NCBI RefSeq assembly: GCF_018257795.1
Contig: NZ_JAERJD010000014.1
Span: forward strand, 1 to 46,503
Direction of reading: 5' to 3'
Length of the DNA: 46,503 nt
Source: Citrobacter sp. JGM124
Lineage (GTDB): Bacteria > Pseudomonadota > Gammaproteobacteria > Enterobacterales > Enterobacteriaceae
Below, piece after piece: positions 15,620 through 24,841 of this stretch. The position numbers and the translations under genes are program-made. The notes below the pieces were generated by a model. That model made no database searches. It had not been told where the DNA came from and worked only from the letters and a program-made list of their open reading frames with translations. Within the stretch, counting starts at the first letter, position 1. Each line of letters begins with the position of its first letter.

Positions 15620-16285
15620 ATGATGCCATTTACCAATGATATTTTTAGATCTTTAATGAATGTTCTCAAAAAGCATAATGTATCGGCATATGAAATAAGA
15701 GACTCGCTCGACCGAACATTACTGTTCTATGCAAGAACACAAGACGATGTAGAACAATTAATAGATCTTGGTGTTGATATTAATCATCAGGATAAACTTG
15801 GGCATACTGCGCTATTTCATGTCAGTTCAGAAGATGTGATTAATGCCTTAGTTGAACATGGAATAGATGTAGACAGAAAAGACAATGAAGGTCGTCATGT
15901 TTTAGCGACTTATGGATTCTTTAAATGTCACGATATTTTTATGAGATATGCGGATAGATTTGAAGAAAAGCATATTATCATTGATTCTCTATACTGTAAT
16001 CAACTGGAAAATATACCATCGGCATTAAAATCATTGCATGATAATGGATTTAGGATAACACTGTGTAGATTTGTTGAGATTGAACATGACCCTGAAAAAG
16101 AAAAGCCAGATAATTTTATTCAATATAAAGCAAGATATATTGCTGTTTTGGATGCATTAAAAGAATACTGCTATTTATCTACTTTCCATCAGCTTCATCA
16201 GGATTTCATTTGTAGAGTATATGGCAATGATAAAGTGAAGCTGTTTAGCTATAGAGACTTTCGTGAACTCATTGAAAGTATGTAA
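15620..16285 (+). CDS. Ankyrin-repeat protein
   Basis: 221 residues. Residues ~28-95 fit two to three ankyrin repeats (DSLDRTLLFYA, then VEQLIDLGVDINHQDKLGHT, then VINALVEHGIDVDRKDNEGR). The C-terminal half is unassigned and helical. No signal peptide or membrane segment. A GGAGAT ribosome site lies before ATGATG. Ankyrin repeats mediate protein binding; target unknown. It sits in the leading region after oriT, so it would enter a recipient early, as anti-defence genes often do (inference). Confidence 0.75.
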   Translation: MMPFTNDIFRSLMNVLKKHNVSAYEIRDSLDRTLLFYARTQDDVEQLIDLGVDINHQDKLGHTALFHVSSEDVINALVEHGIDVDRKDNEGRHVLATYGFFKCHDIFMRYADRFEEKHIIIDSLYCNQLENIPSALKSLHDNGFRITLCRFVEIEHDPEKEKPDNFIQYKARYIAVLDALKEYCYLSTFHQLHQDFICRVYGNDKVKLFSYRDFRELIESM

Positions 16286-16289
16286 TTAT

Positions 16290-16311
16290 TTCCCCTGAGT
16301 CATCAGGGGAA
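16290..16311. terminator. Bidirectional hairpin between convergent genes
   Basis: Perfect stem TTCCCCTGA/TCAGGGGAA with a 4-nt loop, between the ankyrin gene and the convergent gene at 16318. Confidence 0.7.
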
Positions 16312-16317
16312 TACTTT

Positions 16318-16542
16318 CTAAGGTCTCGGCCTTTTAGGTGTAGACTTCAATTTTAGATTTTCTAAGTGCGCATTTTCAAGGGCGCTTGCTCTCGACTTGG
16401 CTTCAGTAAACTCATCATGGTCTTCGCCAAGAACAAAATGACCTGCATCATGATCAAAAATCTCATAAGTTTCTTTGAGAGTTTTCCCTTCTTGATTAAC
16501 GGTGATTTTTTTGACGGGTTCATAACGCTTGCTCGTTGTCAT
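16318..16542 (-). CDS. Hypothetical small protein
   Basis: 74 residues, soluble and charged, no recognised family. The N-terminal part (RYEPVKKITVNQEGKTLKET) looks like beta strands; the end is Lys/Pro-rich (KSTPKRPRP). AAGGATATTCT precedes the ATG. Function unknown. Confidence 0.5.
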   Translation of the reverse strand: MTTSKRYEPVKKITVNQEGKTLKETYEIFDHDAGHFVLGEDHDEFTEAKSRASALENAHLENLKLKSTPKRPRP

Positions 16543-16842
16543 AGAATATCCTTCTAGATGAATGATGATAGCATGAAAAACATACTACTTTAACTCTGTT
16601 TTTTCAATTTGTCATTTCAATAAAAATAAAGTAAACAATAAAATACGTGAAATAAAAGGAGGATAACATGATGCTTGGTGAACTGGATAAAACCACATTA
16701 ATTTTAATTAAATTTAATGCTATGATATATTAACTGTTTATAATCATGCCATAAAACCTTTGAAATTATTTTTATTTCCTCTATTAATGTTCTATGAGTA
16801 TTTGATATTACTTAATGAATAATCAATAGAGGATATTACAAT

Positions 16843-16936
16843 ATGAATAAAAATATTTTTTGCTGCCATTTTATTTTTTTCTAATAATATGTATGCCGCA
16901 CCTACGCCACTCACTGCTGATGAAAAGATATATTGA
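16843..16936 (+). pseudogene. Broken gene start encoding a signal peptide
   Basis: After ATGAATAAA one extra base shifts the frame; read past it the protein is KIFFAAILFFSNNMYAAPTP then LTADEKIY and a stop. This is a clear secretion signal ending in MYA-APT, so a periplasmic protein gene was lost here. A GAGGAT ribosome site lies ahead. The family cannot be told from ~28 residues. Confidence 0.5.
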
Positions 16937-17242
16937 AAAATATAATTCAGTAAATAGCCAATAACTCTGTTTCTGAATGCCATATTATAAAGTAATACAT
17001 ACTAAATGTTGAAATAAGACTGTGGCAAGTGTTAACGGCATTTCTCTAACATATATAGCATAAACCACAGACGCAATATAAGTGTCTTAAAATCGCATAC
17101 AGTGCGTTTTAAGGGCTATAATGAAATATAACAAAGAAAATAAAAGAACTGGATTATTATCTGGCCTTCTCATTTTTAATTAAATAAGGTTGTTTTATTT
17201 GACAAACTAAATCTGGTATTGTAAATAAAATGAAGATACAAA

Positions 17243-17271
17243 AAAAGCCAACTTATAGAAGTTGACTTTTT
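17243..17271. terminator. Rho-independent terminator (both directions)
   Basis: AAAAG.CAACTT-ATAG-AAGTTG.CTTTTT; A run on one side, T run on the other. No gene ends nearby, so it may end a small RNA. Confidence 0.65.
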
Positions 17272-17441
17272 AAGGACTAAAAAAGTTTTGCCGACTTTTG
17301 AAGCCTTGTAATCAGTTAAGAGACAACGTGATTACAAATATAATAAAGTATTAAATAATCTTTTCATATTTGTCAAATCTAAATCTCAACTTTTTATAAG
17401 TCTTTCAAATACCATTTCCAAAAACATTTTAGTCCTCAAAA

Positions 17442-17575
17442 GCAATAACGTTAAACCTGATTGTATCAGGTATAAGAATGAAGGTCCCTAAAGTGATGGC
17501 GGTTCTTATGTTATTGCGGCAGTGCCGGGTGATACGTAGCTGCCAACCTGAATCGCAATACCTAAAGTTTTTTAG
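17442..17575 (+). ncRNA. Candidate structured regulatory RNA with two exclusive pairings
   Basis: GCAATAAC (17442-17449) pairs perfectly with GTTATTGC (17510-17517), enclosing two helices: CCTGAT/ATCAGG (17456-17470) and ATAAGAA/TTCTTAT (17472-17509). The right arm's ATTGCG (17513-17518) can instead pair with CGCAAT (17554-17559), enclosing GGCAG/CTGCC (17518-17544). A TTTTTT run follows at ~17568. The two folds cannot form together, as in a riboswitch or attenuator. It matches no class I know. The next gene starts at 18004. Confidence 0.45.
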
Positions 17576-17716
17576 AACATTAGTATAACTTCTTTAGTAA
17601 AACGAGAAGTGTTTTAAAATAATAATGGTATTGTTTGCGTGGGTCGTGGGGGAAGTATCAGAATGGAAACGTTCTGAATATTTTCAAGACGCAATGAGCA
17701 TCTTCTATCTTTCCAT

Positions 17717-17745
17717 TTTAGCATGGGGGGTAGGGGGGAATGCTT
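17717..17745 (+). other. Hairpin with a G6-TA-G6 loop
   Basis: TTTAGCAT and ATGCTT pair around a loop of GGGGGGTAGGGGGGA. CCCCC at 17804-17808 could pair with either G run. Two more hairpins follow (TTTTCC/GGAAAA and CGACT/AGTCG). Confidence 0.4.
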
Positions 17746-18003
17746 AAAGAAAAACTAAGTTTTCCTGACGGAAAACTACTACGACTGAAAGTCGCCATCT
17801 AAACCCCCAGTACCTAAGCTGATAAAATTCTAGTACTACTAGTACAAAAAATAATTTTAAAAAATTAGTAGGTAGGTAACGTTTTATTAAGGAGCTAATG
17901 GAAAGTAAGTAGACTTATAACTTAAATATAGTGCATGGATTAATTTGAGTTTTTTGGTTTTTAATTGTATTAAGTAAGAAGTATAAATAAAAAGGATAAA
18001 AAA

Positions 18004-18570
18004 GTGAAAAACAAAATTGAGAAAAAGACAAAACAAAAAAAAGGATGGATAAAATATCTTACTGAGTATGAAAAGTCCATTTTCGTTAATATGCTAAATG
18101 AAGCTGCAATGAAGAAAAGAAGATGGGTGACAAAAAAAGAGAGACTTGAGGTCACAAATAGATTTCGTGAAATTGTCAATGCGCTAAGAGAAGCAAATAG
18201 GATTAACGACAATAACGACAATAACGACAATGTTGTATCAGAACAAAAAATAGTTAGTGAAGTGGATGTTGCTGCATCTGATGTTATTAAAGTCAAAAAA
18301 GAAAGAAGACCAAGAGTTAGAAATATAGATAACTATGGTCGATTGAGAAAAATTTCATTATCAGAAAGGTCTTTTTTAAATGATGCATTATCAGAAGCAA
18401 AGAAAGTAAAAGGGTCGAACTTAACTGTCGAAGAACGAAGAAAAGTGTTGTGTGTGGCGCGTGAGCAAATTCGTTCTCAGCGTAAAGCTAATCAAATTAA
18501 CAGTGTAAGAACTAAAGAAAAAAATTCTGAAGTGTTTGAGTGGAAAAGACCAGAAACCTTCCGTCGTTAA
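18004..18570 (+). CDS. Hypothetical basic protein with an internal duplication
   Basis: 188 residues, GTG start with an AAGGA ribosome site. Residues ~19-68 and ~118-166 are two copies of one ~50-residue unit: the first ends REIVNALREANRIN, the second REQIRSQRKANQIN, and each has a Glu-Arg-Ser/Lys-Ser start and an RR/RL helix. The linker contains a run of DNN repeats encoded by three perfect AACGACAAT units (18205-18231). The high Lys/Arg content suggests nucleic acid binding, but no family is recognised. The gene at 18597 follows closely on the same strand. Confidence 0.6.
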   Translation: MKNKIEKKTKQKKGWIKYLTEYEKSIFVNMLNEAAMKKRRWVTKKERLEVTNRFREIVNALREANRINDNNDNNDNVVSEQKIVSEVDVAASDVIKVKKERRPRVRNIDNYGRLRKISLSERSFLNDALSEAKKVKGSNLTVEERRKVLCVAREQIRSQRKANQINSVRTKEKNSEVFEWKRPETFRR

Positions 18571-18596
18571 TCGGATATAATAATAGTGAGAAATAT

Positions 18597-19103
18597 ATGA
18601 ATAAAACAAAAAACTTGAAAGAAAGTGAGGTTATAAGATATATAGAAAATAATCCTGTTGTCTCAACGGCTCTATGCGAAAAGCATGGGATCTCTACTGA
18701 AACGATTGCTTATGCCTTATATGTTAACAGTAATAAATTCTTTCTTAAAAACGACTATGTTATGGATGATATTCATTACGATATCGCTAAAAATAATTTG
18801 ATTGTCATGAAGCCTACACTTAAGCCTTTTTATAAAAGAACAAGGCAGGTTGATTATAATGGATATACCTTCTTATCAGGTGTCAAAGAGCATCAGGACT
18901 ATTATATCCTGTTAACGCTTTGCTGCTATCATTGGATCGCTGATGTATTTACTCACTATAATCATAGCGAAGGAAGTAAGGTTGTTGTTGATGTTGCTAA
19001 TGATCTTCTAAAAAGGAGTATAGATTCTTTTTCAGTAGAACATAAAAATGTTGTTAATTGTTTTAATTCTCTTAAAGCACAACTCCCATCATATAAAAAA
19101 TAA
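18597..19103 (+). CDS. Hypothetical protein
   Basis: About 169 residues from the ATG at 18597; the upstream extension overlaps the preceding gene in another frame and lacks a ribosome site. The N-terminal ~45 residues look like an HTH (VIRYIENNPVVSTALCEKHG, then ISTETIAYALYVN). The rest (FLSGVKEHQDYYILLTLCCY) is unassigned. It may be co-transcribed with the gene at 18004. Confidence 0.55.
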   Translation: MNKTKNLKESEVIRYIENNPVVSTALCEKHGISTETIAYALYVNSNKFFLKNDYVMDDIHYDIAKNNLIVMKPTLKPFYKRTRQVDYNGYTFLSGVKEHQDYYILLTLCCYHWIADVFTHYNHSEGSKVVVDVANDLLKRSIDSFSVEHKNVVNCFNSLKAQLPSYKK

Positions 19104-19238
19104 TTCTATTTATTTCTTAATTAAAATTGACAGGTAAAAAATATAATTATACTCTTTAGTCATCATCGCAGATGAATACCTCCATATTCAATCTTGTGTT
19201 CTGTGATGGTTTTAATAAAGTCAAATAAGCTCGCAGCA

Positions 19239-19271
19239 AAAAAAAGGCCAGATTATTCTGGTCTTTTTTTG
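19239..19271. terminator. Rho-independent terminator
   Basis: A-run, stem GGCCAG/CTGGTC, then TTTTTTTG. It ends the 18004-19103 operon ahead of the pilin gene. Confidence 0.85.
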
Positions 19272-19393
19272 TTTGATATTAGGTAGCCCGTCTATCAGAT
19301 AACAGAATATAAAGAAACAAAGAAGAGTTGTTTTATGTTTTATATGATTTATTCCTTTTATATCTTTCCAGTTAACTAAGGAGATATAAGGAA

Positions 19394-19963
19394 ATGAAGA
19401 AAACAGTATTAATTAAAAACAGAAAAAGTAAGAAAGGTTTCTCACTCTTAGAGCTTTTGTTAGTTCTCGGTATTATCGCAGCATTGGTGGTTGCAGCATT
19501 TATCGTTTATCCTAAAGTACAGGCTTCGCAACGTTCGCAGGCTGAGAGTAATAATATAGCAACTATTCAGGCAGGAGTTAAAGCACTATACACATCAGCT
19601 TCAAGTTTTACGGGGCTTACCAATACAGTGGCTGTTCAGGCTAAGATTTTCCCTGATAACATGCTGAATGGCTCAGGAACAGCGGCTAAACCTGTCAATG
19701 TTTTCAAAGGTGATGTGACATTGGCTGTAGCGGCAACAGGGCCATCGAAAGCCCCAGCGTCTTCTTTTACGATTACTTACTCTAACGTCCCGGCAGCGGA
19801 ATGCACCAAAATCATTACCGCAGCAGCGGGTAATTTCTATGAGGTTGGCGTAGGAACAGAAGCGAATGTGAAAGCCGCAGGTGATGTATTGGATGTTTCT
19901 AAAACAGCGACACAGTGTTCAGCAGGTGGGAATAGCAATACTCTTATCTTTACATCTATTTAA
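19394..19963 (+). CDS. pilS: Type IVb major pilin, PilS-like
   Basis: 189 residues with a type IV prepilin signature: basic leader RKSKKG, cleavage before Phe in KKG/FSLLELLLVLG, Glu at mature position 5, and a ~25-residue hydrophobic helix. The leader and globular domain, with two Cys near the C-terminus (AAECTK and TQCSAGG), fit PilS of R64/IncI-type thin pili. An AAGGAGATATAAGG ribosome site precedes the ATG. It is a lone gene followed by a strong terminator; the assembly ATPase, secretin, inner-membrane platform and prepilin peptidase are absent from the window. It would need helper machinery. Confidence 0.85.
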   Translation: MKKTVLIKNRKSKKGFSLLELLLVLGIIAALVVAAFIVYPKVQASQRSQAESNNIATIQAGVKALYTSASSFTGLTNTVAVQAKIFPDNMLNGSGTAAKPVNVFKGDVTLAVAATGPSKAPASSFTITYSNVPAAECTKIITAAAGNFYEVGVGTEANVKAAGDVLDVSKTATQCSAGGNSNTLIFTSI

Positions 19964-19993
19964 GAAAATACGATTTGCTTTTAGGTCCATGTA

Positions 19994-20028
19994 AATCCCC
20001 TCACTCGTTAAGTAAGAGTGAGGGGATT
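19994..20028. terminator. Strong bidirectional terminator
   Basis: A 13-bp perfect stem AATCCCCTCACTC/GAGTGAGGGGATT between the convergent pilin and res genes, followed by AATTT. Confidence 0.85.
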
Positions 20029-20031
20029 AAT

Positions 20032-22944
20032 TTAATGAATGCTACTTTTTATTAAATTAATAATACTGTCATCTGAAAATTGTGTTTTAAATTCAACTTT
20101 GATTTTTTTACTTATTTGATTGAACAATGCTTGAGCATGTTCAATTTTGCGTTGTTCTTCAAGCCGCAAACTATCCTTACCATCTACATTTTTTGTTTCA
20201 ATGATAAAATTTAAGTAATCACCGCTTGTCGTTTTAACAACATAAGCAAAGTCAGGAGAATACGTATAACCGCCTGCTACCGGGATTTTAATGGAGTTTT
20301 TCGGAATTTTTGTAAAAACGGCTACGGACTGGATCTCTCCATCTGTTATGTTGAGTCTTTCAAGCTCTGAGTCGTAAAAAACCTCTTCAAAAAGATAAGA
20401 ATCCAATGGTGGCTTTGTATTATCCTGCAACACGCCAAGATCACTCGACAAAACCTCGTTTAGAGGATTTCCTTCTTCATTAGTGAACTTTGTGGGATGA
20501 ATCGATCCTGAAATAATATTATATCCAAGACTGAATTTGTTAAACGAATTGTTAAGCAGATATTTACTAAACCCAGATTTAATTTTTCTGATTGTCTGAA
20601 TATTCAAGTAGTCAGTGATATTGATATTGTCTTTTATATCACAAAAAACCTTATGTAAGGTATCGTGTTTAGCGAAAATAGTTTGTGACAGGTTATCGAG
20701 GAATTCACGATAGCTCATGGTATTTAGCTTTACAAAGTTATCATCGGCAGAAATGATACTTTTTGACATAGCCGTATCATTATGGATATAAATTCTATCA
20801 ATACGAGTATGAACGCCTGATTTAGTAAATCTATCTGATTCTTCGAGCATAAATGACTTGAATATAGATAAGAATTCATTCTCGCTATTTATCTTATACT
20901 CAATTACTGCTTTTTGATTGATCAGATCCCAAAGCTCTTTCAGTTCACTAAACTTGCCAACACGCATTTTAGTACGTTTTTTACCATCAGTGGCTTTTTT
21001 GATTTTGCTTGGTTTTAACCCGGTAGGGAATGCAGCTGGATATTTGGCTTTTAAGCGACTATAGGCATCAGAATCTTTGAAGTTGTCATTGTCATCAATG
21101 ATTTCATCATCAAAAACTTCATTCATGAGTGTTCTGGATGAAAGCTCAGGATACTGAGATAGGATTTTATCCTTAAGTTCTTGAGTAAACTTGCTCGGAA
21201 CAGTTTCTTTGAAAGAGCTATCATTGACCTCTTTGACAAGAGAATCGACAAAATCTTTTTCTGTAAAATCAACATAGTAGTTGAGAGTGAAATTGCGGTC
21301 TTTCACCCGGCACATGTATTCATTCACGGGAAGACGTAAACCACGTCCTACCTCTTGAAGTTTAGATGTGGTGCTACCGCTTGAACGGAGCTTACAAATC
21401 TGAAAGACATTTGGGTTATCCCACCCCTCACGTAACGTCCATTTAGAGAAAATGAAACGGCGAGGATTATCTAAAGATAATAGAAGCTCTTTATCATGAA
21501 GGATTTCATTGATTTCCTGCTCAATTTTATCATCTTTATCACTGTTATCTTTTGAAAAATATCCACCATGAACAGAAGATATATCTTTAACAGTTTTTTC
21601 AAGGTAGTTTCTATAAAACTCGTCTTTCTCTGTTTTTAACAGTTCATTAGCTTCTGCTAAAACGTATTCTTCGAACTTAGTTTTAAGGCTTCCGGCAATA
21701 TCATTGCCATCACGATAGCCTTCAATATCATCAATAAAGAAAAGAGTAAGAGGCTTTATGCGTGGCCTTTGTGTCAGATACTCTTTTTCTAACTTAAAGT
21801 GCTCTTTGACAGCTTTAAGCATCATATTATCAGCAAGCGTCTGATCGTAAGAGTAAGGATTGATTGAACTACCAATTTTTAGCTCAATACCATTACTCAA
21901 CACCGCTGTACTTTTGTTTAAAGCATCAAGTGTTAAATCATGAATTGCACTATGTGTTTTCGATAATGATTCATCTTTCGCTAATTTGAATGTTTTTGTG
22001 TTGCCATGTTCATGCAGTTCAAAAGTGGCTTCTTTTCCGTCAGATTTAACAAATTTGAGATTAGCATTGCCATCACCAATAATATCTTCAATATATGCAT
22101 CAATACCTTTAACAAGGTCTTCATTGAATGCATCTACGGCTGTCAGACGATAAACTAAGTTTTTATAGCCTTCACTAAAGGTTGCGCCATATCGAATAAT
22201 ATATTGAGCATTAAATTTCTCAATATTTTCCCATGTTTTTTTACCTGTAGGGAACTTATGAGGTTCATCAATAATAATGAATGGATTAACCGCACTCAGG
22301 GCAGAAAATGGTGTATCAAACTGATTATCAAGCAAACCAACATCATAAGTGTCAGTTAAAGACTTAGAGTTAATCATCCCTGAGTTAATCACAAGGACGT
22401 GTATATATTTCTTATTGAAATTACTTGCTTCAACAAAATCATGAATGGCTTGAGGCATATACGATTTTGTATTTTTACCCGAACTTTTCTGACTTTCAAC
22501 AACGTAAGTCTTTAGTTCACGCTCGTAATCATCTCTAAAGTGTTCTTTTAACGCATCGCTTTTTAAAAAGTTAACTGTTCCAGCTTTGATTGAAAGAGTA
22601 GGAACAATAATAATGAATTTATTAACTCCAAAGGATTTGTTCAGGTCAAAAATTGTTTTGGTGTAAGTATAAGTTTTACCTGTACCTGTCTCCATAGAAA
22701 CATCAATTACATTGCTTTTAGCATCGTAATTATCTTTCGAGTGATCAATACCATTGAACTCCTGAACATTTTTTATGTTGTTGTAGTATTGTTGTTCAGA
22801 TAGATTCAGTTCTGGATTAGCTAATAGGCGAATAGCAACATGATCCGTCTGGTGAGGTATGGCGGAAACAAAAACATTCATGACCGCATCAACGCCAGCT
22901 TTTTGATGAGGTAAGTTCTTTTCGAATGTGAACCCTTTAGACAT
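20032..22944 (-). CDS. res: Type III restriction enzyme Res subunit
   Basis: 970 residues, full length for the family. Superfamily 2 helicase motifs: Walker A METGTGKT (~84-91), DEPH box (IIIDEPHKF, ~223-231), and motif VI region KLQEVGRGLRLP. Near the C-terminus a PD-(D/E)xK nuclease: SPDFAYVV, then FIIETKN. Res moves along DNA using ATP and cuts with Mod when two unmodified sites meet head to head. It starts 2 bp after mod, in one operon. It appears intact. Confidence 0.95.
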   Translation of the reverse strand: MSKGFTFEKNLPHQKAGVDAVMNVFVSAIPHQTDHVAIRLLANPELNLSEQQYYNNIKNVQEFNGIDHSKDNYDAKSNVIDVSMETGTGKTYTYTKTIFDLNKSFGVNKFIIIVPTLSIKAGTVNFLKSDALKEHFRDDYERELKTYVVESQKSSGKNTKSYMPQAIHDFVEASNFNKKYIHVLVINSGMINSKSLTDTYDVGLLDNQFDTPFSALSAVNPFIIIDEPHKFPTGKKTWENIEKFNAQYIIRYGATFSEGYKNLVYRLTAVDAFNEDLVKGIDAYIEDIIGDGNANLKFVKSDGKEATFELHEHGNTKTFKLAKDESLSKTHSAIHDLTLDALNKSTAVLSNGIELKIGSSINPYSYDQTLADNMMLKAVKEHFKLEKEYLTQRPRIKPLTLFFIDDIEGYRDGNDIAGSLKTKFEEYVLAEANELLKTEKDEFYRNYLEKTVKDISSVHGGYFSKDNSDKDDKIEQEINEILHDKELLLSLDNPRRFIFSKWTLREGWDNPNVFQICKLRSSGSTTSKLQEVGRGLRLPVNEYMCRVKDRNFTLNYYVDFTEKDFVDSLVKEVNDSSFKETVPSKFTQELKDKILSQYPELSSRTLMNEVFDDEIIDDNDNFKDSDAYSRLKAKYPAAFPTGLKPSKIKKATDGKKRTKMRVGKFSELKELWDLINQKAVIEYKINSENEFLSIFKSFMLEESDRFTKSGVHTRIDRIYIHNDTAMSKSIISADDNFVKLNTMSYREFLDNLSQTIFAKHDTLHKVFCDIKDNINITDYLNIQTIRKIKSGFSKYLLNNSFNKFSLGYNIISGSIHPTKFTNEEGNPLNEVLSSDLGVLQDNTKPPLDSYLFEEVFYDSELERLNITDGEIQSVAVFTKIPKNSIKIPVAGGYTYSPDFAYVVKTTSGDYLNFIIETKNVDGKDSLRLEEQRKIEHAQALFNQISKKIKVEFKTQFSDDSIINLIKSSIH

Positions 22945-22946
22945 GA

Positions 22947-24830
22947 TTAGTTCCTCACCACCAAATCCAAATCAATTGATTTTTTATTGGCATAACTTTT
23001 TAATGCTTCATTAAGTTCCATCTGTTTGGCACTTTCGAAGTTGCTGCCATAAAACACTACTTTGTTAGGGGCAAAGTCTTTGTCTGAATCCAGCTTTTGA
23101 AGTAAAGCTTTCAGGGCTTCACTGGTGAAATTAGGCGCAATCAGATAAAGACGACCATCACACAAGTGTGCTTTATAACCATCAAGATCAACATCTATAA
23201 TTGGCGTTGTTAACAAGCTACCATCATATATACACCATGTAGTCAGCAGAGTGTCATACTGTTCAGGTGTCAATACAGCATCATCAAAAAATGTATGGTT
23301 AGAAAGTGTCAGTTCAGATTCATCTTTTGCTCGGAAATCATTGGATGTTTCAAAGATTTTGAAACCAACATCTCCTCTGTAATCTGGATTTGTATTTTTT
23401 AACTTTTCTCCTGCCTTGATGATTCTATCTTTTGTAATATCGAAGATTGATTTATATCCTTTGACGTAAGCAAAATTATCATTTTTCAATTTTTCATCAA
23501 TTTGTACCAACATAAACTTTCTATTAGCATTGTCATTTTTGTTCAATTCTAAAATTGCATGAGCTGTTGAACCTGAACCACCGAAAAAGTCAAGAACATA
23601 GTCATTATCAGAAACCACTATATTAATTAAATCAGATAGTAGATTTAAAGGTTTTGGATTTTCGAACGGATGAAAATCAAACAAATCTAATAAATCACTA
23701 CTTCCATCACTAGTTGTACCAGATTTATCAAGTAAAGTTTCATTTATTAGAATTGATCTCGGTTTTTTCCCTTTTGGTAATCGTTGTTTAAATTGTACAG
23801 ACCAACCTCCATCTTCCTTTTGGATTAATCTGACGTCTCCTTTTTCTAAATCGCTTTCAAATCTATTTCTTGAACGAAGCCAGCTAATCTTATTACCGTT
23901 ATCATCATATTCAAGCACTGTACCATCAGGACAAGTTATTGGATAATACTGTTTTCCTGATTTTCTTTTAAATGTGTCCCAATAATATTTTGATTCGCTA
24001 TCCTCTTGATTGTATCTTGACAAATACTCAGGTTTATATGTTTCAAATAAGTGTTCAAGACTATTTTTATTCTTTGAGTACATTAATATGTACTCATGTT
24101 CAATTGCTACATGAACCGAATCATTTCCACCACCTTTCTTTTTCTTCCACACGAAGTCAGTGATAAAATTATGCTCACCAAAAACTTCATCACACAATAT
24201 TTTTAATTGGGAATGTTCACTTTCGTCAATCGAAATGCATATAACACCTTCATCAAGCATCAATTCTTTAGCTACATATAAGCGGGGATACATAAAAGTC
24301 AGCCATGCACTATGGCTACTTGAACCTTTTGTAGTAAATTCAAGAATGCGTATAGCCTCATCAAGATCGATACCAGCCAGATCAGAAAGTTGTTCAGGTG
24401 TAAACTTGCGATCATCGTTATAGGCGAACCCATCAGAACCCGTATTATATGGTGGATCAATATAAATCATTTTCACCTTTTCAGAATAAGCATTAACCAT
24501 GTGCTTTAATACTTCGAGGTTATCCCCTTTGATCAACAGATTCTGACTGTTTTTGTTCTCTTCACGTTGGTTATGGTCTTTATCTTCTGTCAGCAACGTT
24601 TTAGGTGGTAGGTTAGCCAACAGCCGGGCATAGGACTTACCCAGCCAGTTTAAGCTGTATGATTCTTTAGAGAGTTCAACATCCGATGATTTGACGATCT
24701 CAAGCAACTTTTCTTGAATGAAAGCACCGTTTTTATCAAAACACTGTGGGAAGTTAGCCTTCAAAACAGCAATCTGCTTACTGTTAGCAGTTTCAACTTC
24801 TGAAAAAATCGTTTCTTTTTGCATATCCAT
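22947..24830 (-). CDS. mod: Type III DNA methyltransferase Mod subunit (N6-adenine)
   Basis: 627 residues. Beta-class order: catalytic DPPYNTGSDGF (125-135), then a variable target-recognition region (~230-380), then the AdoMet-binding FGGSGST (416-422). Mod methylates one strand of an asymmetric site and gives Res its specificity. Start MDMQKETIFSEVETANSKQI is typical for the family. No repeat tract of the phase-variable kind is seen. It is preceded by a small gene on the same strand only 11 bp away. Target site cannot be told from sequence. Confidence 0.95.
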   Translation of the reverse strand: MDMQKETIFSEVETANSKQIAVLKANFPQCFDKNGAFIQEKLLEIVKSSDVELSKESYSLNWLGKSYARLLANLPPKTLLTEDKDHNQREENKNSQNLLIKGDNLEVLKHMVNAYSEKVKMIYIDPPYNTGSDGFAYNDDRKFTPEQLSDLAGIDLDEAIRILEFTTKGSSSHSAWLTFMYPRLYVAKELMLDEGVICISIDESEHSQLKILCDEVFGEHNFITDFVWKKKKGGGNDSVHVAIEHEYILMYSKNKNSLEHLFETYKPEYLSRYNQEDSESKYYWDTFKRKSGKQYYPITCPDGTVLEYDDNGNKISWLRSRNRFESDLEKGDVRLIQKEDGGWSVQFKQRLPKGKKPRSILINETLLDKSGTTSDGSSDLLDLFDFHPFENPKPLNLLSDLINIVVSDNDYVLDFFGGSGSTAHAILELNKNDNANRKFMLVQIDEKLKNDNFAYVKGYKSIFDITKDRIIKAGEKLKNTNPDYRGDVGFKIFETSNDFRAKDESELTLSNHTFFDDAVLTPEQYDTLLTTWCIYDGSLLTTPIIDVDLDGYKAHLCDGRLYLIAPNFTSEALKALLQKLDSDKDFAPNKVVFYGSNFESAKQMELNEALKSYANKKSIDLDLVVRN

Positions 24831-24841
24831 TTTAAACCTGA

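Larger units (their letters stand above)
16558..18003. other. 1.4-kb non-coding region rich in RNA-like structure
   Basis: No full gene. Contents: a broken signal-peptide gene (16843-16936), an inverted repeat CTTAAAA..CGCA/TGCG..TTTTAAG (17086-17113), a terminator (17243-17271), an inverted repeat TTGTAATCA/TGATTACAA (17306-17337), a switch-like fold (17442-17575) and a G-rich-loop hairpin (17717-17745). A 20-codon frame at 17120 (MKYNKENKRTGLLSGLLIFN) is too short to judge. Confidence 0.6.

Noticed and set aside
15345..15629. 94-codon minus-strand frame
   Set aside because: It overlaps repeat R5 and the ankyrin leader, and its translation is low-complexity Tyr/Phe/Ile-rich.
17442..17575. 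Retron msr-msd element
   Set aside because: The fold has end-to-end inverted repeats, but no reverse transcriptase gene lies in the window.
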